Part shown: positions 24,807-33,614 of the stretch, piece after piece
How positions within the stretch are numbered: position 1 is the first letter of the stretch
Layout: each line of letters starts with the position of its first letter
Program-made: the position numbers and the translations under genes
Source of the DNA: Candidatus Kerfeldbacteria bacterium
GTDB taxonomy: Bacteria; Patescibacteriota; Patescibacteriia; UBA9570; XYC2-FULL-38-9
Direction: 5' to 3'
Length of the DNA stretch: 50,492 bases
NCBI GenBank assembly: GCA_018500015.2
Contig: JAHBAR020000026.1
Location: 1-50,492, forward strand
The notes under the pieces: generated by a model
Database searches by the model: none
Told to the model about the DNA's origin: nothing
The model's input: only the letters and a program-made list of their open reading frames with translations

Positions 24807-26736
24807 AAAATCAACAATTATTAGCAGGGCGGTGACTGAAGAAGAGCGCGGCGGCTCTTTGTTATTGGTGGATGATGAAGATGTGACAGCTAAGCATATT
24901 GAAGTAGATGTTGACACACTGGAAGTCGATGACGATATTTCAGAGGCGCTGGAAGAATCTGTGGAAGCGGAGGAGTCAGTAAAAAAAAGTCCCTCAAAAC
25001 AACCTTTACGTAATCAACCAAAGGTGGTGCTTCCTGTTGAGCCCAAAAAACCGGAACATCCTTTAGATGAATTATTTGATGAAGATGATGATATGGATTT
25101 CTCAACACTCGACAAACGTAGATCTCGACGCGGAGTTGTGGTAGGCGTTTTCGTTACCATGCTGTTTTTAGGTATCTCCGCATTCATGGGGTACACTATT
25201 TTTAAAGATCAACAGAATACAGACGGAAGCGTAACAATTACCGCTACTGTTCCAGAGAAGGTTGCTTCAGGAGATGTTGTTGATCTTGATATTCATTATA
25301 CAAACAATAAAACGGTCACTCTCGATGCCGTTGATATAGAAATTATTTACCCTAATGGCTTTGTGCCAAGCAGTACAACGCCTGAAGCCGATGATGAGTA
25401 CATGCGCAGTTTTACTTTTGTTGATGTGGCCGCTGGTGCTAGTGGCACGATTCATATTGTTGGTCAGCTGGTTGGCTCTGCAGAACAAGCCAAAGATTTT
25501 TCAGTAATCATGACCTATCGTCCGTCGAATTTTTCAAAAGATTTTCAATCACAAACTGTTGCCACCACCACAATCTCTTCTTCTCAGATCTCTATTTCTG
25601 TAGATGCCCCAACGCAAGTTGCTGCCGGCCAAGATGTCGATATACAATTTACATACGTGAATCAAGCGGCTGTAGCGCTCAATAACATTCGTATTGAGGC
25701 GTTGTATCCAAAAGATTTTACAGTGAAGAAGTTGGATCCCGAAGCCTCAACAGATGATGCGATGTGGACAATTGATACGTTGGCATCACAAGAGTCGCGG
25801 ACAATTACTATCACTGGTCAATTTAGCGGCGCATCCGGTGAAGCAAAAGATCTGAGCATGAATATTGGTATTGAAGAAATAGATGGAACCGTACATCCGC
25901 AAACAACCCAAACTGTACGTGTTGTTGTGGTTAATCCGGAGTTTGTGATTGATATTGTTGCTCCTGATGTAGCAACGAGCAATGATGAGATCAATCTCAA
26001 AACCACAATTACAAATAACGCTTCAGCAGACATGCAGGATATTGATATTGCGTGGGAAGTGGTTGGACCTGTTTCAGGTGAGAAACATTGGTCAGATTCA
26101 TTTAAAAAAATTCAAAGCGGTCAAAGTAAAGATTCAGAACACGTGCTCAACCTTGATGGAGGTAAAACAACAGAAGAGTCTGTCCGGATTATTGCTACTC
26201 TTAAAACTGCCCATCTGAATGGTACGGTTATCGCTCTGAATACTACTGTTGAAAAAATTATCAAGATTCGCAGCGACGCAAGATTTTCGTATATAGCTCG
26301 ATATTTTGATGAGGATCTGAAAAAGATCGGATCCGGCCCGATTCCTCCGGAAGTGGGTGAGACTACGACATATGCAGTTGATTTTTCATTTTCCACAGAT
26401 ATGAACGGATTGTCTTCCGTGAGTTGCGCAGCGGTGTTGCCCGAGGATGTCACATTTGTTAGCGGTGATGCTCAGGCCGAATACACCGCATCAACACGCA
26501 CTATAGCTTTTGATTACAATTCGGTTGCGGTCGACACCGCACACTCTTCTCGTTTTTATCTCAGCATCACACCAGCTGAAGATGATGTGGATCATTTGAA
26601 GGTGCTATCGGAAAAAATGGTATGTACGGCAAAAAATGCATTTACTGATGAAGCTGTTTCAGAGGAGTTGCCTCGCATTACCACAGAACTTTCTTCTGAT
26701 GAGGGGGCTGCAGGTAAAGGTGTTGTGGTTGAATAA
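24772..26736 (+). CDS. Membrane-anchored protein with Ig-like (DUF11-type) repeats
   Basis: 654 residues from ATG 24772. A basic, then very acidic cytoplasmic region (residues 1 to about 115) is followed by a single membrane helix (about 122-144, VVVGVFVTMLFLGISAFMGYTIF). The extracytoplasmic part holds about four beta-sandwich repeats resembling DUF11/CARDB domains; each has a strand of the type VASGDVVDLDIHYTNN or VAAGQDVDIQFTYVNQ followed by IEIIYPNGF or IEALYPKDF. Such proteins are frequent, uncharacterised surface proteins of CPR bacteria, probably adhesive or structural. Translation start and transcription signals agree. Followed two bases later by tgt. Confidence 0.78.
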   Translation: MKRQVKKRKIDKKSTIISRAVTEEERGGSLLLVDDEDVTAKHIEVDVDTLEVDDDISEALEESVEAEESVKKSPSKQPLRNQPKVVLPVEPKKPEHPLDELFDEDDDMDFSTLDKRRSRRGVVVGVFVTMLFLGISAFMGYTIFKDQQNTDGSVTITATVPEKVASGDVVDLDIHYTNNKTVTLDAVDIEIIYPNGFVPSSTTPEADDEYMRSFTFVDVAAGASGTIHIVGQLVGSAEQAKDFSVIMTYRPSNFSKDFQSQTVATTTISSSQISISVDAPTQVAAGQDVDIQFTYVNQAAVALNNIRIEALYPKDFTVKKLDPEASTDDAMWTIDTLASQESRTITITGQFSGASGEAKDLSMNIGIEEIDGTVHPQTTQTVRVVVVNPEFVIDIVAPDVATSNDEINLKTTITNNASADMQDIDIAWEVVGPVSGEKHWSDSFKKIQSGQSKDSEHVLNLDGGKTTEESVRIIATLKTAHLNGTVIALNTTVEKIIKIRSDARFSYIARYFDEDLKKIGSGPIPPEVGETTTYAVDFSFSTDMNGLSSVSCAAVLPEDVTFVSGDAQAEYTASTRTIAFDYNSVAVDTAHSSRFYLSITPAEDDVDHLKVLSEKMVCTAKNAFTDEAVSEELPRITTELSSDEGAAGKGVVVE

Positions 26737-26738
26737 AT

Positions 26739-27881
26739 ATGTTTGAGATACAATCTCGTCACGCACATTCTCGTGCACGCGCCGGAATACTACACACTCG
26801 ACGAGGAACAATTCGCACCCCATTCTTTATGCCGGTTGCAACACAAGGTGTATTGAAGACCCTCTCTCTCCCTGAGTTATACGGGTACGAGCAATCCATC
26901 GACAGCTCGACAACCCCTATAGTGCTTTCAAACACCTATCATCTGTATTTACGACCCGGTGAAAAACAATTACAGAGCTTCGGCGGGTTGCATCAATTTG
27001 CTCAATGGCCTGGCATTATTTTAACTGACTCAGGAGGATTTCAAATTTTTTCTCTTAAAAAATTGAATACACTTACTGATGACGGCGTGCAATTTCAATC
27101 ACACATTGATGGCAGCAGACATTGGTTGACACCGGAACGTTCAATGGAAATTCAGTCGGCAATTGATAGTGACATATGGATGTCCTTTGATTATTTTCCC
27201 GGGTATCCGGCAACAGAACAAGAGGTGGAAAAATCTGTTTCGCTCACTACTGCGTGGGCCAAGCGATCTCTACTGTGGCATGCATCATACTGGGCACAAC
27301 ACCAACGTCCGCCATCTTTGCTTTTTGGCATTGTGCAAGGTGGAGCCTTTCCTCATTTGCGTAAAAAAAGCGCGGAAGAGTTGACAACTCTCGATTTTGG
27401 AGGTTTTGCAATTGGTGGTCTTGCCGTTGGAGAGCCTGAAGAAACCATGTATCAAGCGATAGAGGAGGTTGTGCCACTGCTTCCGGAGCGCAGGCCTCGA
27501 TATCTCATGGGGGTTGGGACTCCGGATCAAATTCTTCAAGCAGTGCGCAGAGGTGTCGATATGTTTGATTGCGTGATGCCTACGCGCAACGCTCGTCACG
27601 GTACGTTATACACACGAACAGAGGAGCGTATTGTGAGCGCAGATCTGTCATCGTTGAGATACGAAAAAATACAGATGCGCGCTCATGCATGGGCAGGCTC
27701 TGACGCACCACTTGATGCGTACTGCGCATGTTTTACCTGCAGCTCAGGTTTTTCGCGTGGGTACCTACGTCACCTGTACAGTATTGGCGATCCAACAGCA
27801 GCTCGTTTAGGTACAATACACAACATCTTTTTTTACCTTTCAATGATGAGAGAAATGCGCGACGTTTTGTCTTTGGTGTGA
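26739..27881 (+). CDS. tgt: tRNA-guanine transglycosylase
   Basis: 380 residues, full length. It exchanges guanine-34 of Asp/Asn/His/Tyr tRNAs for a queuosine precursor or queuine. Motifs: TPFFMPVATQG-type opening, the catalytic Asp in LTDSGGFQIFS, FGIVQGG, FAIGGLAVGE, the nucleophile Asp in MFDCVMPTRNARHG, and the zinc site CACFTC followed by His in the LGTIHN region. No preQ1 synthesis genes are seen here, so the base would be made elsewhere or salvaged. Confidence 0.94.
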   Translation: MFEIQSRHAHSRARAGILHTRRGTIRTPFFMPVATQGVLKTLSLPELYGYEQSIDSSTTPIVLSNTYHLYLRPGEKQLQSFGGLHQFAQWPGIILTDSGGFQIFSLKKLNTLTDDGVQFQSHIDGSRHWLTPERSMEIQSAIDSDIWMSFDYFPGYPATEQEVEKSVSLTTAWAKRSLLWHASYWAQHQRPPSLLFGIVQGGAFPHLRKKSAEELTTLDFGGFAIGGLAVGEPEETMYQAIEEVVPLLPERRPRYLMGVGTPDQILQAVRRGVDMFDCVMPTRNARHGTLYTRTEERIVSADLSSLRYEKIQMRAHAWAGSDAPLDAYCACFTCSSGFSRGYLRHLYSIGDPTAARLGTIHNIFFYLSMMREMRDVLSLV

Positions 27882-27887
27882 TATACT
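27882..27887 (+). promoter_or_regulatory. -10 box of a near-leaderless methyltransferase promoter
   Basis: TATACT preceded by TGTGA begins on the base after the tgt stop and ends seven bases before ATG 27895. The -35 region is weak. Confidence 0.45.
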
Positions 27888-27894
27888 TGCCCAT

Positions 27895-28611
27895 ATGGAT
27901 ATTAAGCGCGAGTGGGACCAACTATCAGAATGGTACCAAAGTAAAGATTCACGCACCGACTGGCTTGTTGGTTATCCGATTGTGCTCGAGATGCTTGGGA
28001 ATATTCAAGGCAAAACCATCCTTGATTATGGATGTGGTAATGGAAGTTTTTCTCGATTTCTTGTTCAAAACTACCCATTGTCTACTGTTGTTGGTGTTGA
28101 TACGTCAGCCAATGCCGTGAGCAATGCTATTCAAAAAACAGATTCAAGTTTGCCTATAACGTACCACACAACACACAGCTATCAGGATTTGAAAAATTTT
28201 AGTTTCGATCATGTCTGTTTTAATTTTGTATTTTGTACTATTCCAAATTTTGAAACCATCACCAATATTTGTTCGCTGGTATATGCACAACTTCCAAAAG
28301 GCGGTCGATGTGTTATTTTGGACCCTCATCCAGACTCGCATGGTAAAAAGTTTACCTCTTTTGAGAGCGAATCACCTCGTGAGAAAAAAAGAGGTGAGCG
28401 TGTTCATGTAAAGCTTTTTACAAGCTCTATTGATTTGGAGCTTGATGATTATTATTTAAGTGAAGATGATTATCGTAGTGCTCTTACGCAAGCCGGATTT
28501 TCTGAAATCGAAATACGCGCACCAATTGTTGGAGATGTGGCTGCAGAAAATGTTGTTCTGGGCGCTGAACGCACAGATCCCCCGTTTATCATTATTCAGG
28601 CAACCAAATGA
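27895..28611 (+). CDS. Class I SAM-dependent methyltransferase
   Basis: 238 residues. Motif I is ILDYGCGNGSFSRFL (about residues 43-57), the acidic motif II position is VVGVDTSANAV, and post-I strands follow with FDHVCFNFVFCTI and GGRCVILDPHP, a typical Rossmann methyltransferase of the UbiE/Methyltransf_11/25 type. The substrate cannot be deduced. The gene is coupled by ATGA to a glycosyltransferase, so a sugar or lipid substrate in surface polysaccharide synthesis is possible. Confidence 0.85.
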   Translation: MDIKREWDQLSEWYQSKDSRTDWLVGYPIVLEMLGNIQGKTILDYGCGNGSFSRFLVQNYPLSTVVGVDTSANAVSNAIQKTDSSLPITYHTTHSYQDLKNFSFDHVCFNFVFCTIPNFETITNICSLVYAQLPKGGRCVILDPHPDSHGKKFTSFESESPREKKRGERVHVKLFTSSIDLELDDYYLSEDDYRSALTQAGFSEIEIRAPIVGDVAAENVVLGAERTDPPFIIIQATK

Positions 28612-29762
28612 GAATTGGCATTGACGCTCGGTTTTTTGGAGGGGAGCAATCAAAAGGTTTGGGACGGTATACGCAAAAGCTCATTGAATATCTTGCGGAA
28701 ACTACGAGCGATGATACGTATGTGATTTTTTTACAACCGGAAAGTATTCCTCATTGGACTATTACCGATCCTCGTTTTGAAATTGTGAAAGCGCCATATC
28801 GTTGGTACACTTTGGCTGAACAAATATTCATGCCCCTCACGATTGCTCGTGCACACGTTGACCTCATGCACTTCCCTCATTTTAATGTTCCATTATTGTA
28901 TCGTCGCCCATACATTGTTACCATTCATGATCTCATTATTTTGCACTTTGCAACCGAACGCGCCACAACTCTCGGTCCGTTACTGTATTGGTTCAAGCAT
29001 CAGGCTGGTCAGATGGTGATGCGTCACGCCGTGCATCATGCGCAACACATCTTAACCGTATCCGAATTTTCGAAGCGTGACATTATCAATTATTACGGCA
29101 TTGATGATAGTCTCGTGTCTGTAACGTATGAAGCGGCTGAAGTGCAAGATTCGTTGGTGTTTAATGAAAAGGAACAAGAGCGGGTTTTACGAACGTATGG
29201 CATCACTGGTCGATACGTTCTCTATATAGGAAATGCATACCCGCACAAAAATTTAGAGATGCTTATCGAAGCTGCTTCCCAATATAAAAAAACAAGAGGA
29301 AGCGAGCAACTTCGTTTTGTGTTTGTGGGTAAGGAAGATTATTTTTATTCTCGTTTAAAACATCTGGCGTGGGCAAAAAATGTTGATGATATCGTTACAT
29401 TTACCGGCTTTGTGCCTGACAACGAGTTGCCGGTGTTGTATCACAATGCATTAGTGTACGCCTTTCCTTCTGCGTATGAAGGTTTTGGACTGCCGCCTCT
29501 TGAGGCCATGGCTCTTGGCACGCCAGTCGTTTCTTCAAACGCCTCTTGCTTACCGGAAATCCTGGGTGACGCGGCATTGTACTTTGATCCACATGATGTT
29601 TCTGGTATACTACAAGCAATTCATCGCGTGATGAATTCTTCGGAGCAGCGTGAGCTGCTCATTGCGCGTGGATTGCGACGCGTGCGCCAATTTTCTTGGA
29701 AACGCATGGCCGAGCAAACCGTTTCGATGTATGCCAAATACAGATCAAAATCGACATCCTAA
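28608..29762 (+). CDS. Glycosyltransferase family 4
   Basis: 384 residues, GT-B fold. Opening MRIGIDARFF and SKGLGRYTQKLIEYL, the hinge word YVLYIGNAYPHKNLEMLIEA, FVGKEDYF, FTGFVPDNELPVLY and the retaining E-x7-E nucleotide-sugar motif in PSAYEGFGLPPLEAMALGTPVV are all GT4 features. It probably adds a sugar (mannose or rhamnose type cannot be told) to a surface glycan from the cytoplasmic face. It starts inside the methyltransferase stop; the DUF4012 gene starts inside its own end. Confidence 0.92.
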   Translation: MRIGIDARFFGGEQSKGLGRYTQKLIEYLAETTSDDTYVIFLQPESIPHWTITDPRFEIVKAPYRWYTLAEQIFMPLTIARAHVDLMHFPHFNVPLLYRRPYIVTIHDLIILHFATERATTLGPLLYWFKHQAGQMVMRHAVHHAQHILTVSEFSKRDIINYYGIDDSLVSVTYEAAEVQDSLVFNEKEQERVLRTYGITGRYVLYIGNAYPHKNLEMLIEAASQYKKTRGSEQLRFVFVGKEDYFYSRLKHLAWAKNVDDIVTFTGFVPDNELPVLYHNALVYAFPSAYEGFGLPPLEAMALGTPVVSSNASCLPEILGDAALYFDPHDVSGILQAIHRVMNSSEQRELLIARGLRRVRQFSWKRMAEQTVSMYAKYRSKSTS

Positions 29763-32001
29763 ACGAAAAAGAAATTCTAAATCACGTCATGGGCGAGTGA
29801 TTGATTTGCGTTCTTTGGTTGCGTTACATCGTGTTCGTGAAGCATCCTCACTTACTCAAGAGACTGAACGCTACGCGCGCTATGTCAATGGTGTGTTGCG
29901 AAAAGCTTTTGCAGAGTTGTTGTATGGAGAGTCGGCGCAAGATTCTTCTCGACAGGGTGCACATTCCGCGTCTCAGCATGCTGATGAAAAACACCTTTCT
30001 CGAAAATCTTTGATTCGCATTTCATGGACGCGTAATAGTGTGGTGTGGAATACTATCACCTCAACAGCCGTCTTTGCCGTTATTGCGTTGTTGATTGTTG
30101 TTCCTGTAAGTGTTTCTGCGTTGGTAAAAAATGCCGTTCAGATAAAAGACACCGCTTCAGCTCAAGCAGAGCGGGGTGTCGACTCGCTTGTGTCTGCGGC
30201 AGAAGCTTTGCAGTCATTTGATTTTGCATCAGCGCATAGTGAGTTTAGCGCTGCGAGAGACATTTTTACTCAAACATCCTCACAGATTCGTACACAATCT
30301 CAATTTTTGCTCACAGTGGCAAAAGCGCTGCCGTTTACATCTACGGCAGTGAATAGTGGTGAAGAGCTCTTAACCGTGGGTGTAGAGCTTTCGTCTGCTG
30401 GCACAACACTTTCTGAATCTTTGGATGCGGTCGCTTCTCTTGCTGGCTCTGAGGACGCTGCGCAAGTTGGTCTTGTGCCCGTACTGCAATCTATTCACAG
30501 CTCGGTAGAAGAAGCGCGTCGACACCTGTATACAGCTCAACACAGCGCCTCTCAGGTGAGTGAGGCAATTATTCCGACTGAGTACAAAGCAGTATTTACA
30601 AAAATGAACGAGGCATTGCCAGCGCTCTATGAGCAGATGGGGAGTGTACAGACTCTTGTAGAAACAGTGTTAACTATTGCCGGAACTACAGGCGAAAAAA
30701 GTTATCTTTTTCTATTCCAAAACAATCATGAAATGCGCCCAACAGGTGGTTTTATCGGAAGCATCGCCATTGTGTATGTGAACGATGGAGAGATTACGAG
30801 TATTGATGTTCCGCCGGGCGGTATCTATGATATTGCCGGCCAACTCAATGAAAAAGTTTCCGCGCCGCTTCCTCTGCAGCTGGTAACGCCGTATTGGAAT
30901 ATTCAAGATGCAAATTGGTTCCCACACTTTCCTGTGAGCGCAGAAAAGGTAAATTCTTTTTACGAAAAAATCACACACGCTCCGGTTGATGGGATATTTA
31001 CATTCACACCAGCTGTTTTGGAATCCCTTCTCAATATCACCGGGCCTATTGATCTCACACAAGATTTTGGTATAACGATCACAGTTGATAACGTCTATGA
31101 CGAACTACAAACTCGTGCAGAGGAAAAATATGCCGTTACCGCTGAGTCGAAAAAAATTATTGGTGTTCTTGCCGCCGCAATGATGGAAAAATTGGGTGAA
31201 CGTATACATGCGCCGACAGATTTGGTAACTCTTGCACAAGTGTTAAGAGACGCTCTTACACAAAAACAGATCCTTGCATACATGACTGATGCAACAACGC
31301 AGAAAAACCTTTCTTCATTTGATTGGGCAGGGGAGTTAAAAACAACAGATCGTGATTACGTGTTTGTGAATTATGCCAACATCCACGGCGGCAAGACTGA
31401 CTCAAATATGGATCGCACAGTCACTCATGAAGCGCGCATATCAGCAAACGGTTCTGTGCACGATACAGTGACTATCCGTCTCGTTCATGACACCGTCGTG
31501 GACAAGTATTATGAGAACGTTCCGAATATTTCTTATGTTCGCGTATATGTGCCCGAAGGGGCAACTCTAGATAGTGTTTCCGGTTTTGAAGAGCCAAACG
31601 TTGAGCTTTATTTGCGTCCAGAAGAGGGAACTCCGGAAGATGTCGATCTGCTTGCTGTTGAAGGTGATGTGGTGTTTGATGCAGATACACACATGAGCAC
31701 GCATACAGAGTTTGGAAAAACCGTCTTTGGTGGTTTTATGATTACCCCTGTTGGAGAAGAATCTATTGTAACGCTGAAGTACACCTTACCATTTACGTTA
31801 AATGTTGGTGCTGTTGATCACTATTCGTTACTTGTACAAAAACAACCGGGTAACTTTCCTGAAAAAGATATTTTGAAAACGCGCATCGATTTTCCATCGA
31901 CATGGGATGTACACTACTCAACATCAGCGTTGTATGGATCTGGAGATTCGATTCCTATGTATACTGATCAACTCTTTGGACTTGTTTTCTCCAAAACATA
32001 A
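29731..32001 (+). CDS. DUF4012-domain membrane protein
   Basis: 756 residues from ATG 29731, overlapping the glycosyltransferase by 32 bases; the frame is open further upstream without conserved sequence. A long basic cytoplasmic N terminus precedes one membrane helix (about residues 108-130), then a helical stretch of Ala/Ser heptads, then the DUF4012 core recognised by YLFLFQNNHEMRPTGGFIGS, VPPGGIYDI and WFPHFPVSAEK. DUF4012 proteins are widespread large surface proteins in CPR and Gram-positive bacteria with no proven function; the core resembles LytR-CpsA-Psr-like proteins in some annotations. Neighbouring glycosyltransferase and murJ suggest envelope assembly. Confidence 0.85.
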   Translation: MPNTDQNRHPKRKRNSKSRHGRVIDLRSLVALHRVREASSLTQETERYARYVNGVLRKAFAELLYGESAQDSSRQGAHSASQHADEKHLSRKSLIRISWTRNSVVWNTITSTAVFAVIALLIVVPVSVSALVKNAVQIKDTASAQAERGVDSLVSAAEALQSFDFASAHSEFSAARDIFTQTSSQIRTQSQFLLTVAKALPFTSTAVNSGEELLTVGVELSSAGTTLSESLDAVASLAGSEDAAQVGLVPVLQSIHSSVEEARRHLYTAQHSASQVSEAIIPTEYKAVFTKMNEALPALYEQMGSVQTLVETVLTIAGTTGEKSYLFLFQNNHEMRPTGGFIGSIAIVYVNDGEITSIDVPPGGIYDIAGQLNEKVSAPLPLQLVTPYWNIQDANWFPHFPVSAEKVNSFYEKITHAPVDGIFTFTPAVLESLLNITGPIDLTQDFGITITVDNVYDELQTRAEEKYAVTAESKKIIGVLAAAMMEKLGERIHAPTDLVTLAQVLRDALTQKQILAYMTDATTQKNLSSFDWAGELKTTDRDYVFVNYANIHGGKTDSNMDRTVTHEARISANGSVHDTVTIRLVHDTVVDKYYENVPNISYVRVYVPEGATLDSVSGFEEPNVELYLRPEEGTPEDVDLLAVEGDVVFDADTHMSTHTEFGKTVFGGFMITPVGEESIVTLKYTLPFTLNVGAVDHYSLLVQKQPGNFPEKDILKTRIDFPSTWDVHYSTSALYGSGDSIPMYTDQLFGLVFSKT

Positions 32002-32003
32002 CT

Positions 32004-33584
32004 ATGGCGCTCCGCTCTCGGATACTTTCTTTGCAACGTACCATCGCTGGCAGCGCCCTTATTATCGCCGTTGCCTCAATTGCCAGCCGTCTCCTCGGGT
32101 TACTGCGCGATCGTTTACTTTCTTCTTCATTTGGTGCAGGCTCAACTCTTGATGCGTACTATGCAGCATTCAAGATCCCAGACATTTTTTTTAGTTTACT
32201 TATTTTAGGTGCTCTCTCAGGTACGTTCGTCCCTATTTTTTTGGAAAAAAAACACAAAGAAAGTGAAAAGCAAGCTCTGGAGATGACATCAACAGTTATC
32301 AATCTACTCTTGATTGCTGTTTCTGTTTGTGTTGGTATTGGAGTGATTTTTGCTCCGCATATTATTCAGTATTTTGCATATGCAGATTCCCCAGAACAAC
32401 AGGCGCGCATTGTCTATTTTGTGCGTGTTATGTCAATATCACTCATTTTTTTCACCATAAGCACTGTTGGCTCATTTTTGCTCAATGCGTATAAACGATT
32501 TTTTATTTATTCTCTCGCACCGATTTTTTATAACCTCGGCATCATTATTGTGACTGTCTGTGCAGTACCGATTTGGGGAGTAGACGCGCTTCCGTGGGGT
32601 GTTGTGCTTGGCGCTTTTTTACACATGTGTGTTCAATTACCAGAGGTACGTCGCATCGGATTTCGTTATCACCCGATGATTCGATTGCGCGATGCCTCCA
32701 TTCGCAAGTTTTTATTAGCCATGCCCGGTCGATCATTCTCTCTTGGCTTAGAGGAGATCATGGACGCAACTATTTTTGCTCTGGCATCATTTGCTCAGAT
32801 CGGTGCGCGCACAGCGTGGCAGTTTGCGGACAACCTCCAAAATTTTCCGATTAATATTTTTGGTGCATCATTATCACTCGCAGCATTTCCAGTCTTTGCT
32901 GAAGCGTTCACCACAAAAAATCAAGCGCAGTTTACAAAAACGTTTGTTGAAAGTGTTAGGCGCATCTTATTTTTTATCGTTCCCATCACATTCTTAACAC
33001 TGATCTTCAGAGCGCAGATTGTCCGTTTGGTGTATGGTACGGGTTCATTTAATTGGGAGGATACTATTCTCACCGCACAAACCCTTGGTATTTTTTCTTT
33101 ATCTATGTTTGCTCAAGCTCTTACCCCGTTGTGCACGCGCGCATTTTTTGCTGAGCACAAAGCACGCATACCCATTATTCTTTCTGCGTGCACATTGGTT
33201 GTGAGTGTTGTACTTGCAAGCGTTCTAGTAAAGCCATTTGGTGTGTATGGTCTTGCGGCTGCGTATTCCATCGCCTCAGTATTACGTTTGTGCTTGCTGT
33301 TTATTGTCTTTCGTGCCGGACATGAATTGCCTGATCGCGAGTTGGTGTGGGCGGTTTCTCGAATTGTATTTGCCGGAATTGCCATGGTGATTGTTGCTCA
33401 AGGATTTAAATATACCTGTGCTCATATTGTTGATATGCAGACATGGATCGGTGTGTGTGTGCAAACGGTGGTCAGCATGCTTGCTGGTGGTGCTGTATAT
33501 ATTGCTATCTCTTCATACTTTAAATTCCCGGAGGCGCACGCAGCTGTGAGCAAATTGCGTCAGTGGATGAATCTCTTGCGTTAA
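32004..33584 (+). CDS. murJ: Lipid II flippase MurJ
   Basis: 526 residues with about 14 membrane helices, the MATE-like MVF family size. It moves lipid-linked peptidoglycan precursor to the outer face of the membrane. Typical words: IIAVASIASRLLGLLRDRLLSSSFG near the N terminus (SR-x-LG-x-xR-D motif), LDAYYAAFKIPDIFF, LSGTFVPIFLE, and NFPINIFGASLSLAAFPVFAE. The charged residues near the central cavity are in line with MurJ. Fits with murA, murG and ftsW in the same window. Confidence 0.93.
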   Translation: MALRSRILSLQRTIAGSALIIAVASIASRLLGLLRDRLLSSSFGAGSTLDAYYAAFKIPDIFFSLLILGALSGTFVPIFLEKKHKESEKQALEMTSTVINLLLIAVSVCVGIGVIFAPHIIQYFAYADSPEQQARIVYFVRVMSISLIFFTISTVGSFLLNAYKRFFIYSLAPIFYNLGIIIVTVCAVPIWGVDALPWGVVLGAFLHMCVQLPEVRRIGFRYHPMIRLRDASIRKFLLAMPGRSFSLGLEEIMDATIFALASFAQIGARTAWQFADNLQNFPINIFGASLSLAAFPVFAEAFTTKNQAQFTKTFVESVRRILFFIVPITFLTLIFRAQIVRLVYGTGSFNWEDTILTAQTLGIFSLSMFAQALTPLCTRAFFAEHKARIPIILSACTLVVSVVLASVLVKPFGVYGLAAAYSIASVLRLCLLFIVFRAGHELPDRELVWAVSRIVFAGIAMVIVAQGFKYTCAHIVDMQTWIGVCVQTVVSMLAGGAVYIAISSYFKFPEAHAAVSKLRQWMNLLR

Positions 33585-33604
33585 ATCATTTTCCTGCGTA
33601 CACT
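33576..33604 (+). promoter_or_regulatory. Promoter for lepA
   Basis: -35 TTGCGT (33576-33581, inside the murJ end), 17 bases, -10 TACACT (33599-33604). Ten bases separate the -10 from ATG 33615, so the leader should be about four bases. Confidence 0.55.
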
Positions 33605-33614
33605 GCACACTCGT